Source: Trissonchulus latispiculum (Eukaryota; Nematoda; Enoplea; Enoplida; Ironidae). From it: a stretch of 64,000 nucleotides of DNA. This document shows, piece after piece, positions 12,601 through 23,400 of the stretch. The notes below the pieces were generated by a model that saw only the letters and a program-made list of their open reading frames with translations, did not search any database and was not told the DNA's origin. Where the stretch lies: positions 1 through 64,000 of the forward strand of contig JASAND010013369.1 in assembly GCA_030248195.1 (NCBI GenBank), given 5' to 3'. Numbering within the stretch: position 1 is the first letter of the stretch; every line of letters starts with the position of its first letter. The position numbers and the translations under genes are program-made.

Positions 12601-14089
12601 CTTACCCCTTGCCCCGACCTTGTTATGGCTTGTTCGTGATTGTTCCTGGTACGGACTGGATGACTTGACCTCCAACAACTCCCGCATTAACTAAGTTTAT
12701 CGCATTTTCAACTTTGAAACGCTGCTGCTTGCAAAGTGCATGATAGACACTTTTTCATCTCCATTTCGGGACCACTTATAAGCATCAGCGTCAGCACAGT
12801 AATAAATCGTTTTTCAAGACTTGAAAGTTGATTTTTTCGAAAAATTACCACGTTGATCCAAAATTGCAATATAATGGTAATAATAATATAACGGTAACCT
12901 CCGCTTCTACTTTGACTTCCAGGATGGCAAAATGGTGGCGCTACGTCGGATATAGTGTGCAGAGAAGATTTTCAAAGATTGACCCTTAATTAAAGACTTG
13001 AATTTGTCACATAGAGATACTACTTCCTCAAAATCCTGCCAATCTTTAAAAATATATTCCTTACACAATGTGCGTCGTCGATCATTTTGCCATTGTTTGG
13101 CTTCACCTAAAATAGGACATTCAGAAACAGTGACGCTTCAGTATAAATTTCCCGAACTCTGCAAATCTTTATAAATTTATTTCGTCGGCAAGATGCGTCG
13201 TAGCGCCATCAACTTCCAATCGTTTGACGTCAGTTAAGATGGAACATTAAGCAAGAGTAGCAATTGAATATAAACTAAATGTAAATGAATTATATATATA
13301 ATATATATATTATATAATATATATATATATAAATATATATATATATATTTTATAGTATATAATATATATATATATATTGAAATTCAGGGTCAGAAAGTGA
13401 CAATATTTCGGAAAACTCAACCTCCAAATTTCGAAAAAACTTCCACTCTGCCAAGCCGTTCAGCAGTTCAAAAAGGAAGACCAAAATTTTTTTCTATCAA
13501 CTATTGTATCAAAGTTGAAAAAGCGGCCAATAACAAGGAATTTAGAGAATAATGATAAAGACATTTACTAAAAATTCAAGCCTTAACCGACTATCTTCGT
13601 CTTTTGTCATTCTGTGTTTCCAGATGAGAAATTTTTTCGGAAATAAAGGAATCTTTAGCTCACATACTTCGGACAAAAACCCAGATAAATTTTGAAATTT
13701 TTGAATTTTTTGAAATTTTGTGAAAGATTTATCTCTTCGAGAGGATTCGGAAAATATAATATGCCATGGATTTGTGATGAAAACTAAATGTTGGATAAGT
13801 GATCGCAGTTTTCTACACGCATTTTTGCGTCAGACTTTCGGTTATTTTTTATATAATGACTTGCCCGTTAATATCTTCTCGTTCGTTTATGTTAATATTT
13901 AGTTGCACATTTTCAGCCTCTTGTTCCGGACCAGAACTAAACATTCTTAATCACTGTTGGCATCCGTTTATGATTTATTCAATTACTCTGGTTCATGCAC
14001 TACTGACGGCTGCTTTTATTTTCTGTGCATATGGGTATCTGAATAAAAGGTGCAGAAATAATAGTAGACATGTTAAAATTATCAGTTAA
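3638..14089 (+). CDS. Membrane C-type lectin with sushi (CCP) modules
   Basis: Eight exons can be joined in phase: 3638-3719, 6469-6637, 8300-8349, 10200-10412, 10871-11053, 11943-12062, 12255-12350 and 13917-14089, giving roughly 360 residues. Exon 1 begins at an ATG and encodes a signal peptide (basic start, then IMVPLIGVYC). Exons 2-4 form a C-type lectin fold: CPEKW near its start, RLWVSL in the tiny 50-base exon and KWLPDQPN later. I see no EPN/QPD-WND calcium pair, so sugar binding is uncertain. Exon 5 is a typical sushi module with four Cys (IVCDSGF, ITC, LPSC). Exon 6 and the start of exon 7 look like a second, weaker one. The last exon has a hydrophobic helix and a basic tail ending VKIIS, so this is probably a type I surface receptor for recognition or adhesion. 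The donor of exon 7 (12351) is the weakest call. Transposons fill introns 1-3. Confidence 0.75.
3792..5577. mobile_element. Nested inverted-repeat element in lectin intron 1
   Basis: GTGTGTCGTTTCTCCCAC at 3807-3824 has its exact reverse complement at 5411-5428. Next to the latter is a second inverted pair (5439-5462 against about 5547-5572, motif AAGGGTGGAG). Together they bracket the foldback element at 3977-4847. This suggests an older element that was later hit by the younger one. The boundaries are approximate. Confidence 0.5.
3977..4847. mobile_element. Foldback MITE family B, copy 1 (871 bp)
   Basis: The whole element is close to one large palindrome. It starts GGCTTTTGTAAATTTTGTG and ends with the reverse complement. 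It is flanked by an exact 8-bp duplication, TAAATTAG (3969-3976 and 4848-4855). Copy 2 at 37328-37943 has the same ends and its own 8-bp duplication. An 8-bp duplication is typical of the hAT superfamily but is also found in a few others. No gene lies inside. Confidence 0.92.
5578..6468. other. Lectin intron 1, 3' part
   Basis: I see no additional exon or named repeat here. It ends at the exon 2 acceptor. That acceptor lies inside a small direct duplication (CAGATTCTTG repeated), so two AG choices exist; only the second keeps the frame. Confidence 0.5.
7102..7911. mobile_element. TIR element, ends TATATATGTGGAAGTC
   Basis: Arms at about 7102-7310 and 7705-7911 are inverted copies that begin TATATATGTGGAAGTCAAAT. 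They contain repeated motifs around CAGTCAAACTGGA and CAAATCCAATTTG. The interior is AT-rich and without a convincing gene. The element sits in lectin intron 2, and the TA-rich ends hide any target duplication. Confidence 0.8.
8478..9165. repeat. GGCCAACGG minisatellite blocks
   Basis: A short block at 8478-8516 and a long one at 9000-9165 consist of variants of GGCCAACGGCC and GGCCAATGGCC, GC-rich within an AT-rich intron. They lie in opposite orientations about 500 bp apart, so they may be the ends of one element. Apparent minus-strand protein with repeated GRWP is an artefact of the repeat. Confidence 0.7.
9203..9690. mobile_element. Short inverted-repeat element
   Basis: Arms at about 9203-9345 and 9550-9690 begin AGTGTTT-AAGC and share the inverted motif CATATGTTTATATGCG. 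Around the centre is a second inverted pair (AGATCTC-type motifs). It is a non-coding foldback element inside lectin intron 3. Confidence 0.75.
11895..11918. repeat. CCTGCTGCGC hairpin, copy 1
   Basis: This is an 11-bp perfect stem (CCTGCTGCGCC / GGCGCAGCAGG) with a 2-base loop, just upstream of lectin exon 6. Nearly identical hairpins occur at 26905-26928 and 35444-35467, both in the opposite orientation to this one. Confidence 0.8.
12351..13916. other. Last lectin intron with AT microsatellite
   Basis: This is a mostly AT-rich intron. A (TA)n microsatellite occupies about 13288-13378. No extra exon is needed to keep phase, but I cannot exclude one, because the donor at 12351 is weak. Confidence 0.5.
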
Positions 14090-15115
14090 TGTGTTTAATG
14101 TCGCTTGGGGGTTCACGTTTAACACCAGTCGCCTCATACGTGTCTCCTAAAAAATCGAGCCGAAAATTGGAAGCAGAGTCACTTTCCTATTAAAGTCGAT
14201 TTTTCCAATTGTTTTTGAAGCCTGGGCAGTAGAGTGTCTTGATGATAGCGATTTCAGTTCCGTATATCTTTTTTAAGTACCTATATCCGTTACTAAACTA
14301 AAAATACGTAACTGAATATTTCTTCAGCTGTGCGTCATCACTAGCCTAAAATTTTATCACTTATCCCAAGCGTATTCTAGCTAATGAACGTAATCCTTTC
14401 CAATATACTGAAAAGTTTACTGGAACTATCTGCTTGCGGACGTTTTGATCTAGGTTAAATATATCGTTATTGATGAAGTTTTGGCCGACGTCGTGCCGTC
14501 GGCCCGGCTAGCAATTTTCATTCTTTGATTGTTTCTTAGTGAGTTTCTTTGATGTTCTATGATATACTAATGATGTTCTGTTCTGAAAAACAAATACTCA
14601 ATTGAAGTATGTAATTTTTTTGTTTCAGCCAAGTCAAGACGGCTGACAAACGGCAATAAACTGCTGCTATCAGAATACTGTCAGGCGCTTTCTTTATTCC
14701 TGTTTTGGACCTATTTTGAGTGTTACTGTAATGTTATGTGTAAGGCTGAATCAGAACTAGAACACAGGAAAAGTGTCCAAATCAAAGGCCGAATTTCTGC
14801 CGTATTTATGAACTGTACAATGAGACTACAGTAACCATTGGTATTACCGCTGCTGTGGTGTCTGGGACTTTCAAAGTATTCGGCATTCCTGCCTAAGATT
14901 AGTGTCACGTCTTGATTGTCAGCATGTTCAGATGAAGTAGCCGGTTGACAGTACTTAAGCGTTACGTTCTGTCTTCTGCTCAACATTAATGCAGTACAAT
15001 TGGCAAAAAGTTAAACCAATGTTGCTCTAGAAATTAGCGAAATCAAAAGTAGAAAACACATTTTAGATTCACTCAGCAAAACAGTGTTCGTTCTATTCGA
15101 TTCAATCGTTTTGAT
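14090..15115. other. Intergenic, no gene recognised
   Basis: I see no convincing coding exon. A small GC-rich patch at about 14480-14512 (CCGTCGGCCCGGC) resembles one at 30275-30300 and may be a transposon end. Confidence 0.45.
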
Positions 15116-15189
15116 TTAATGTTTTTCGCTTCCAGTCGATCTGGTTCGATTCGATTCACTTTGCACAACAGAAAACATATACCTTGATT

Positions 15190-15758
15190 GCAACCTTTTT
15201 CTAATTGATGGTTTAATGACAATATTTGTTACATCAGAAGAGGTGATGGTGATAATCTTTCTGAACAATATGCTTCTGAGTTTCGCATTGCAAATACAGT
15301 AGTGTAATACATTCCCAGACATTGTAAAATAGTTGTCAGCGTCAAACATGATAGATATACTGTCTCCTACTAGTTAAGCTCAGCGGTAAACATTTTGGTT
15401 GTACAATGTACACTGCTATGCTTAGCAGTGGTGAGGCGCATACTACGAATGACTGTATTGGAAATGACTGTTAACATTTAAAATTTTTCTGATTTCCGAA
15501 CTTAAGCTTGTTGCGTAACAGGCGCCAGAACGTGAACAAGAAAATGCAGAAAGGCATCACACACAACCAAACCGAACACGGGCATTCTGTATTAATTAGG
15601 TACATTGCGGAATGCTTAAATCTAATTAATATCTATGTTTCGTTAGTTAACGAGGTAAAATAGTAGCGTCGACATGGATGCAAAGTAGGACAGTACGCGA
15701 TGCAACAAATTGTAAATTAAACAATCCCAATCACAATAGCTCTTGTAATTGTTACTTT
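15190..15758 (-). pseudogene. 7TM receptor exon, broken tandem copy
   Basis: This is a second copy of the receptor exon at 18011-17460, aligning from the acceptor (15758) to the C-terminal ITITSSDVTN segment. It is disrupted by an in-frame stop 13 codons after the acceptor (TAA at about 15719) and by at least one more stop after the conserved TNET segment. No matching TM1-3 exon is seen next to it. This is a decayed tandem duplication of a chemoreceptor-like gene. Confidence 0.75.
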
Positions 15759-15774
15759 CTGAAGGGCTTAGTCT

Positions 15775-16098
15775 CACTTTCCAACTTGTGTCTCACTTTA
15801 CAACCTCAGTGTCACACTTTACAAGCTTAATGCCTACTTCACAACCTTAATGTCTCACTTTACAACCTTAATTATATTTAACAAAATCAGCAGATTTTGT
15901 TAAGAACAATTTTCGAGGCGGCGATTTTACCATACCCAGGGTCATATAAAATAGGTTTTAAGTTGAACTAAGCTCTAAGCAGAAAACAAGGTTGATTGAC
16001 GTGGTAAAATTCGTCCTAAGCAGAAAACAAGGTTGATTGACTTGGTAAAATTCGTCTTAAGCAGAAAACAAGGTTGATTGACGTGGTAAAATTCGTCC
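15775..16098. repeat. Two small tandem repeats
   Basis: At 15775-15885 a unit of about 24 bp (TCTCACTTTACAACCTTAATG) recurs about 4-5 times with drift. At about 15970-16098 a 41-bp unit (AAGCAGAAAACAAGGTTGAT followed by TGACGTGGTAAAATTCGTC) recurs three times almost exactly. Related GTGAGAC/TTGGAAAGTGAG motifs appear inverted at 16430-16445 and 16870-16910. Confidence 0.85.
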
Positions 16099-17459
16099 AG
16101 CTAAATTAAGATTATGAAATCCCAGCCCAATAAACCTACATACAATAAGTGAAACTGAATTTATTGAAATACAAAACTTTTGCAAGTAGAAATAGTAGTC
16201 TATCCTTCAGTTTTTGAAATAGCGCTGGACTCTGTCTAGAGATTGCCATTTTACATAATGTACTGCTTTTCAAGTTTTTCTTCATTTTATCATTGCCATA
16301 TGAAATTATCTGATGCCACTAATTTGATATTTATTACTGTATCAGTCGCAATTTTTTCAAACAAGTGTCCTATACGTAAGATATGATGGTTTTAAAGTAA
16401 GAAATTAAGGATGTAAAGTGAACCACCCAGGTTGGAAAGTGAGATATCCAGGAATGAACATTTGGTAAAACAAGTAACGGAGATTGCAGGATTCGTGTTG
16501 AGTGTGTAATTTTGAAGCTAAGAGATAAATACTGAACAAAGAGGACTGGGTTTATTTCAAAGAAAATAGCATAATTCGATTTTAATTTAATCAAATAATC
16601 AAAACATGACCTTGTACAGTTATAATTATGAATTAAAATCAAAATACTGCAGTCCCTGTGACCAACTTTTAAATTTGATCCCAAGCTTCGACATCTGCAA
16701 TTTTGAGATCCAATTTGGGTTCGGACAACTGACAAAAATGAAAAATTCCCTCCATTAAATATTGGCTAAACTAATGCATCTTACGCAAATTCCAAATTTC
16801 TAATTTGCATATTCGTTCTGAAGTTCTTAGACTTTTACAAACAAGGAGACACACACAAGTTACCAAGTGAGACGCCGGTTGGAAAGTGAGACTGGAAAGG
16901 TCAGAAAGTGAAAGATATCCTTTTAACTTCTGAAGCTCGAAAACTAAAGAACAACATTTGAGTCAAATAGTTATCTTGCAAACCGATTCGTTTTGCTGCA
17001 GGCGGGACCATGTGCTGGTTGCAAATATATACTACGTCTGTCAAAACACTTAGACGGAACGAGTGGATAAAAGTATGCTACTCTTTCAGGCCTAGTTACT
17101 GGGTGAAATCGAGTGCTTAATTTTTGATTTAATTTGTGGTTTATTTAGTATTGAGACGGACACGTTTCCTGAGTAGGTTGAAATATACTGCAATCGTTTC
17201 ATTTATTTCGCTATTACTGCTAGTATTAATAATAACATGACTTTTTTGAAAACAGTAAAAATGTGAATGGTGTTATTTTTCTTATTGTGAACCGCTTTTT
17301 TGTTATACCTTATCGGTTAGCTTTTGGATCATTCACAATTAGGACTGCTTTTAATAATGGCAAACCTTGAAATCAAAGGAATCAGATGTAAATGCTTTTT
17401 ACTGTTATCTAATTTCAATAAAGCTAACCAGTTCTACCCAATTGGAACCTGCACTTGAT
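16099..17459. other. Intergenic between receptor and its pseudogene
   Basis: I recognise no gene here. Minus-strand open frame at 16370-16735 has no motif. The stretch is AT-rich with a few inverted copies of the GTGAGAC motif near 16880. Confidence 0.4.
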
Positions 17460-20400
17460 TCATGGCTTAATGCTGATGTTGGTGACTCCAGTAGCTCTGG
17501 TGGTGATGATGCCTTTGAACAAAATCCTCCTGAGTGCCATATTGCAGATACAATAGAGCAATCCATTTCCAGACATAGCTATATAGTTGATGACGCGTCG
17601 CAAATGATACACTGTCTCATACTTGTTCGGCTCAATTGTAAACATTTTGGTTGATACAAAGTATACTATTATATTTAGTAGCTGTGAGGAGCATACTACG
17701 GATGACTGTATTAGAAATGATCGTTCACGTTTAAAGTCTTTCTGATTTCCGAATTTAAACTTGCTACGCAACAACCGCCAGATAGTGAACAAGGAAATAC
17801 AAAACGACAGTAGAACGAAACCAAAAACTGCGACTAATGTTGTCTTAATTAGGTAGATTCCAGTTGGCTTAAATCCAATGAACCCTTCTGTTTCATTAGT
17901 TGGCCAGGAAAAATAGTAATGGCAACATGGATGCAATGTGGGACTATACGCTAACAGACAGATCGCCAACAGAACAACCGCAATCACTGCACAGTTTGTA
18001 ATTCTTACTTTCTGAAGCACCAAAAAAGAACACCTCAGCCAATTATTGATCTTGCATAGATATTTTGTTTGTAACAGGATTGTCCATACGCTGGTTATCA
18101 AATCATTCTGTGGGTCAAGACGTACAATCTAAACCACCCTTAAAGTGCACCATTCTCGTATATTTTTAAAATGATTAAGCTATTTTCTCAAAGATAAATA
18201 CTTATGTGGTGTCCACTTATAACCAATCAAATGCTCTTTCTGTTGGCATTACTCGCTACGTGAAAGCTAGTCATACAAGCACTGGCGGTTTCGTTTATTG
18301 ATACATACTGTGGAAACACCCTGTGTTCGGCGTACTGTAGGTGAGTGCGATCTGTCTATAAAAAGCAAATTGGAAACTTAATCGTTTTTGAAATTTTAAA
18401 CATTTTCTGGTTGCGTTGGACATGCTGTGTATCCTGATAGGAAATTTAGCTTAAAAGTTAAAATTAATTTGATTTAAATTAACAAAACTTCGAACCGGTT
18501 GCAATTAGCTTATTTGTTGTAGTGTGCACCAGTGGGATCTGTAAAGTGCACAGGGTGTTTTAATGTGCAGCACTCACTAAAATTGTGCATTTTTAGTGCT
18601 GGCTATCACAGTGCAATGCTCTTGTTGGATTGATACAAAATTGTAGTGTTGGACGCTTTGAGTGAAAAGACACACTGATTTATTCACAGGAAACATCGGC
18701 TTTTATAGCCGCACAAAACAGTAACATTAACAATATGCAAACTAACGTATGCAAATTAGTTCAGCGTCAACAACGTCCTTGTCTGAGCTTCACGTGCTTG
18801 GTAGGCCAGACATAACATCCGCCTCTTCCTCAATGAGTGAAGCGTCCAGGATCAATTGAACCCGGCTTGGTACCGATCAGGATGGCGTCGATTTCGAACA
18901 GGGCGACCTTCCTGAACATCGGCTGGATTCTCCATAGGATGGATGACTGGAGGCGGTTCCACCTGGTGATCTGGAGGATCCGGATAGTTGATGACGGTAT
19001 CATCAGATTCCAGACTGTTCAGTGGTTGGTGAACACGAGACCTGACCAATTTCCGCGAATTCCAGGTTTTCCCGTTCTCCAATCTATAGGTGAACGGGCC
19101 AACCTTCTGGTGGATGCGAATCGGATCGGACCATTTCGAATGTCCTTTGGCGACTTGAGGAAGGCGATACCTGACGTAGTCGCCGACCTCAAATCGGCTC
19201 GCCGACGATGAAGGTTCAGATGAAGCTGAGCGGACTGGATCAGGCATTGATTGGATTGGTGACGTCAACTTCGTGCACATTTGTCGAGGCGTACCATAGA
19301 GCACCTCGAATGGAGTCTTCCCCGTGACAGCGTGAGGGGAGCTTCTGTAGGCAATCAGAATATCACGAAGCGACTTCGACCAACCCGCTGATTCCGCGTG
19401 AGCGACCTGAAGACCTTCCTTGAGGACACGATTAAATCGCTCGACCATACCATTGGCCATTGGGTTGTAGATTGTAGACGGCTGTCCTGTTGTGTTTGAC
19501 TCCATGGCTGAACAGGTAGTCGGAGAATTCCTTGGAAACAAACTGAGGACCATTATCGGTGACAAGCTCCCGCGGATATCCATGTCGCGAGAAGATGGCT
19601 TCCAAGAAATTGATGACCTTGCTGCTGGTTGGGTGGTCGCAGCTAGCAACTTCCGGCCACTTGGATGTGTAATCCTGAAGGACAATGACAAATCGTTCCC
19701 TCGGAGGTGCTGTTGCGTATGGACCAGCGAGATCCAAAGCCAGCTTGAACCATGGATCATTTGGAATAGGAACAGACTGGACTGGAGACTGATGCACCAC
19801 TGCAGTTTTATCCGAGGCCTGGCAAGGGCCACATCGACTGATGAAGTCTTCAACTGCGCGTTGCATCCCAGGCCACCAGTACTGAGATCGAAGACGCTGC
19901 TTGGATCGGACAAATCCTGGGTGTCCCTCGTGAGCAAGGGCCAGGTCTCGATCTTGGAGCGACTTCGGAACCACTGCGGATTCTCCACGAAGCAGACATC
20001 CATTGCTGAGTGAAAGCTCCCGCCGGACCATGTAGAATGGACGCAGACCAGGATTGGCATTTGCTTTCTGAGGCCATCGCTTCTGGAGGCATTCCACGAC
20101 TTCGGACAGCAATGGATCCGTTGCAGTGGCATCGGCTAGTTCCAGTGCATTCAGCGCTGGATATGAGTGTACCGCGGCAATGAAATGATCTGACCAGTCT
20201 TCGTCGAATCCGTCTTCCTTGCTGTATAGCGGCAGTCGTGACAAGGCATCAGCGACGGTATTTTGTTGACCTCGTCGGTATTCAACTGTGTAGTTGAACT
20301 CCGCAAGGCGTAGATACCATCGTGCGATTCTCATGGGCTTATGTCCCTTCGAGCCCATCGATGAGTTAAACAGGCTGACCAAGGCTTGTTGATCAGTCCT

Positions 20401-23400
20401 AATCGTGAACTTTGTTCCCCAGAGGTAGCGCTTCCAGCGATCAACGGCCCAGACAACCGCCAATCCTTCTTTTTCCATCACCGAGTAGCGCCGTTCTGCT
20501 GGAGACAAAGTCCTTGAAGCATGTGCCAAGGTGACTTCTTCGCCATTGCTTCGAATCTGTGACAATGTCCCACCGATGCCAACATCTGAGGCATCAGTTG
20601 TCACGATGAGTGGCTGGTTCTTCTGATAGGTACCTCTGGCAGGCGATGAAGTGAGCAGCTTCTTCGCCGTCGTGAATGCTTTCTCCATCTCAGGTGTCCA
20701 TGTGAGCTTCATCGGCTTGTCTCGTATGGCCTTCCTGAGCGGTTCCACCAGTGTGGCAAACTGCGGTACGTAGCTAGTGTAGTACCCGCACATGCCAAGA
20801 AACGTTGCCATCTCCTTCGGAGTCTGAGGGTGTGGCATCCGATCAATTGCTTCCGTGTTGCTGGTCAGCGGACGAATGGAATCTGCGGAAATGATGTGCC
20901 CTGAGAAGTTGATCTCACTGGCATGCAACACCATTTTTCTTGGCTCCAGTGTTGCTCCGCGATCATTGAATCGTCGCAGACAAGCCAAGATTCTAGCTTC
21001 CAACTCTTGATCGGTCTTCCCATGGATCAGCGTGTCATCCATGAGTGGCAGAGTTCCAGGGATCCCGGCAAGAATGATGGAGACAGCTTTCTGGAAAACG
21101 CTTCCAGCACAAGTGTATCCCATTGGGAGGCGGCAGTACTGGAACAGACCAAGTGGAGTGAGAAACGCCGTCAGGTGACGCGACTCCTTGGCTAGCTCCA
21201 CCTGATGATACGCCTGGCGAAAGTCAAATTTCGCGAAGCGAGCTGAATCGCCAATCTCCGTTTCAATGTCTTCTTGCGTCGGAGTTGGAAATCTTTCTGA
21301 GATGACCACCTTGTTGAGTTCGCGAAGATCACAGCAAACTCGGACATCTCCGTTCGGCTTTGGTACAACCACCATAGGATGCACCCATTCCGATGATTCA
21401 ATCTTCTCGATGATTCCATCCTTCTCCATTTGGCGAAGAGCCTGGACAGCCTTGTCTTGAAGAGCCATGGGCGGTCTTCGCAGTCTGTGAGCAATCGGCT
21501 TGGCATCATCCTGGATTCGGATCTTGTGGACGAATCCCTTCAGAGGACGTATGGAGTCAGAGAACAAGTCCGGGAATTGATCCCGCACTGACTCCGTAGT
21601 GAGGCGTCGAAGAAGGTTGCTTTCGGCATCCTGTATCTGTAGACCCAGGGCACGGAATAGATCCAGCCCCAAGAGAGGACTGTCATCCAGATCTACAACC
21701 AGGAATGTTGCCTTTGCTGTCTTCTTGCCAAATCTGACCATCGCTCGATGTTCGCCCAAAATCTTAATGGACGTTCTTCCGTAGGCCAATGCTGTCTGGA
21801 GAGTTGGCTGCATCACCGTCTCTCCGAAGAGTGCCACCGGAATGATTGATGCTGTACTTCCGGTATCCAGAATCATCCGAAGCGGCGTTGATTGTCCCCA
21901 GGGCATGATGATGTTCACGGTGACCCAGACTGAGCTGGCTGGCTTCGACGAAACATGGAGGATTACGGCCTCCTGATCATCTTCGAGGCGTCGAACCCGT
22001 TGATTCTGCTTCTGTTGACCTGCTGGCTTCGCAGATCCAGAATTCTTCTGTTTGCAGACACGAGAGAAGTGTCCCTTCTTGCCACAGGATAAGCAGTTCT
22101 GGTTCGTGGCAGGGCAGCTTGGCGTTTTGGGCCTGTGACCTGTACCTCCGCAGTGCGTACAAGCTGGACCCAAGACTGTTGACTTCCCCGGGAAAGGTTT
22201 CCCAGGAGGGCGTTTCTTCGGCTGGATCCTGTTGATGCTGTCCGCCTTCGTAGATTGAGGTGGCTGAGAAATGGTCTTCGCATCATGAACGGCTTGTTCA
22301 ATGTTGCGAGCCATTGTCCTTCTCCATCAGCAATCGCTCCCTGGTACGGGAACTGTTCGTGGCACGGACGATGTGATCTCGAAGAAGCTCATCTTCCAAG
22401 ATCCGGTAGTTGCATGTGGCGATGAGGCTTTTCAGCTCTGCGAACCAGTCGTCAAACGACTCGTTCGGGAGCTGAACCCGTTCGTTGAATTTGACCCTCG
22501 CTGCAATCAAGTTTTCTTGAGGGTCAAATTGCTGTTCCAAGATGGCCATCGTTCTGTCCATCGTGAGGTTCCCTCGTTCCTCTGGGCTGACAAGAGAGTT
22601 GAAGATACGCTGCCCTTCCGTCCCAAGGCAGTGGATCAGGATGGCTACACGTCGAGCCACCGGCATATCATCATCGTCTTCCCTGATGCCATCATGTACG
22701 TCTCGAAACAGAGACGCCAATCCTTCCACGACATCGACTTCTGGCCTGGCGCGGCCAGAAAGGCAGGCGGTGGAGACAATGCCTGAGCATCCATGGCTGA
22801 TCAGACTGCACTGAAGCAGATGACTGAATCTGATCAGTTGGAATTGATTCCACCGTCCTTCTGTTGACACCACTGCACCGACCTGGATCGTTGGATCAGA
22901 CCAATGCACCGACCTGGATCGTTTGATGAAACCAATGCACCGACCTGGATCGTTGAATGAAACCAATGCGCCGTCCTTGATCGTGGAAACCAATGCTCCG
23001 ACCTTGATCGTAGCAACCAATGCACCGTCCTTGCTCGTGGAAACCAATGCACCGACCTTGATCTTGGAAACCAATGCACCGACCTGGATCTTGGAACCCA
23101 ATGCACCGTCCTTGATCGTTGACACCAATGCACCGTCCTTGATCGTTGAGCCAGTAGGTCTTCGGCTGCTGAGGGCTGATGATCAAAAGTGTGTCTCCCG
23201 AGTGAAGGCTCCAGTTCTGATTCTCGCAGCGCCAAATATGTAGTGTTGGACGCTTTGAGTGAAAAGACACACTGATTTATTCACAGGAAACATCGGCTTT
23301 TATAGCCGCAAAAAACAGTAACATTAACAATATGCAAATTAACGTATGCAAATTAGTTCAGCGTCAACAACGTACTTGTCTGAGCTTCACGTGCTTGGTA

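Noticed and set aside
22834..23270. Overlapping 90-130-residue proteins on both strands with repeated GRCIGF/RSVHW or TNAPSL units
   Set aside because: All come from the 27-bp minisatellite in the gypsy leader, whose length keeps several frames open.
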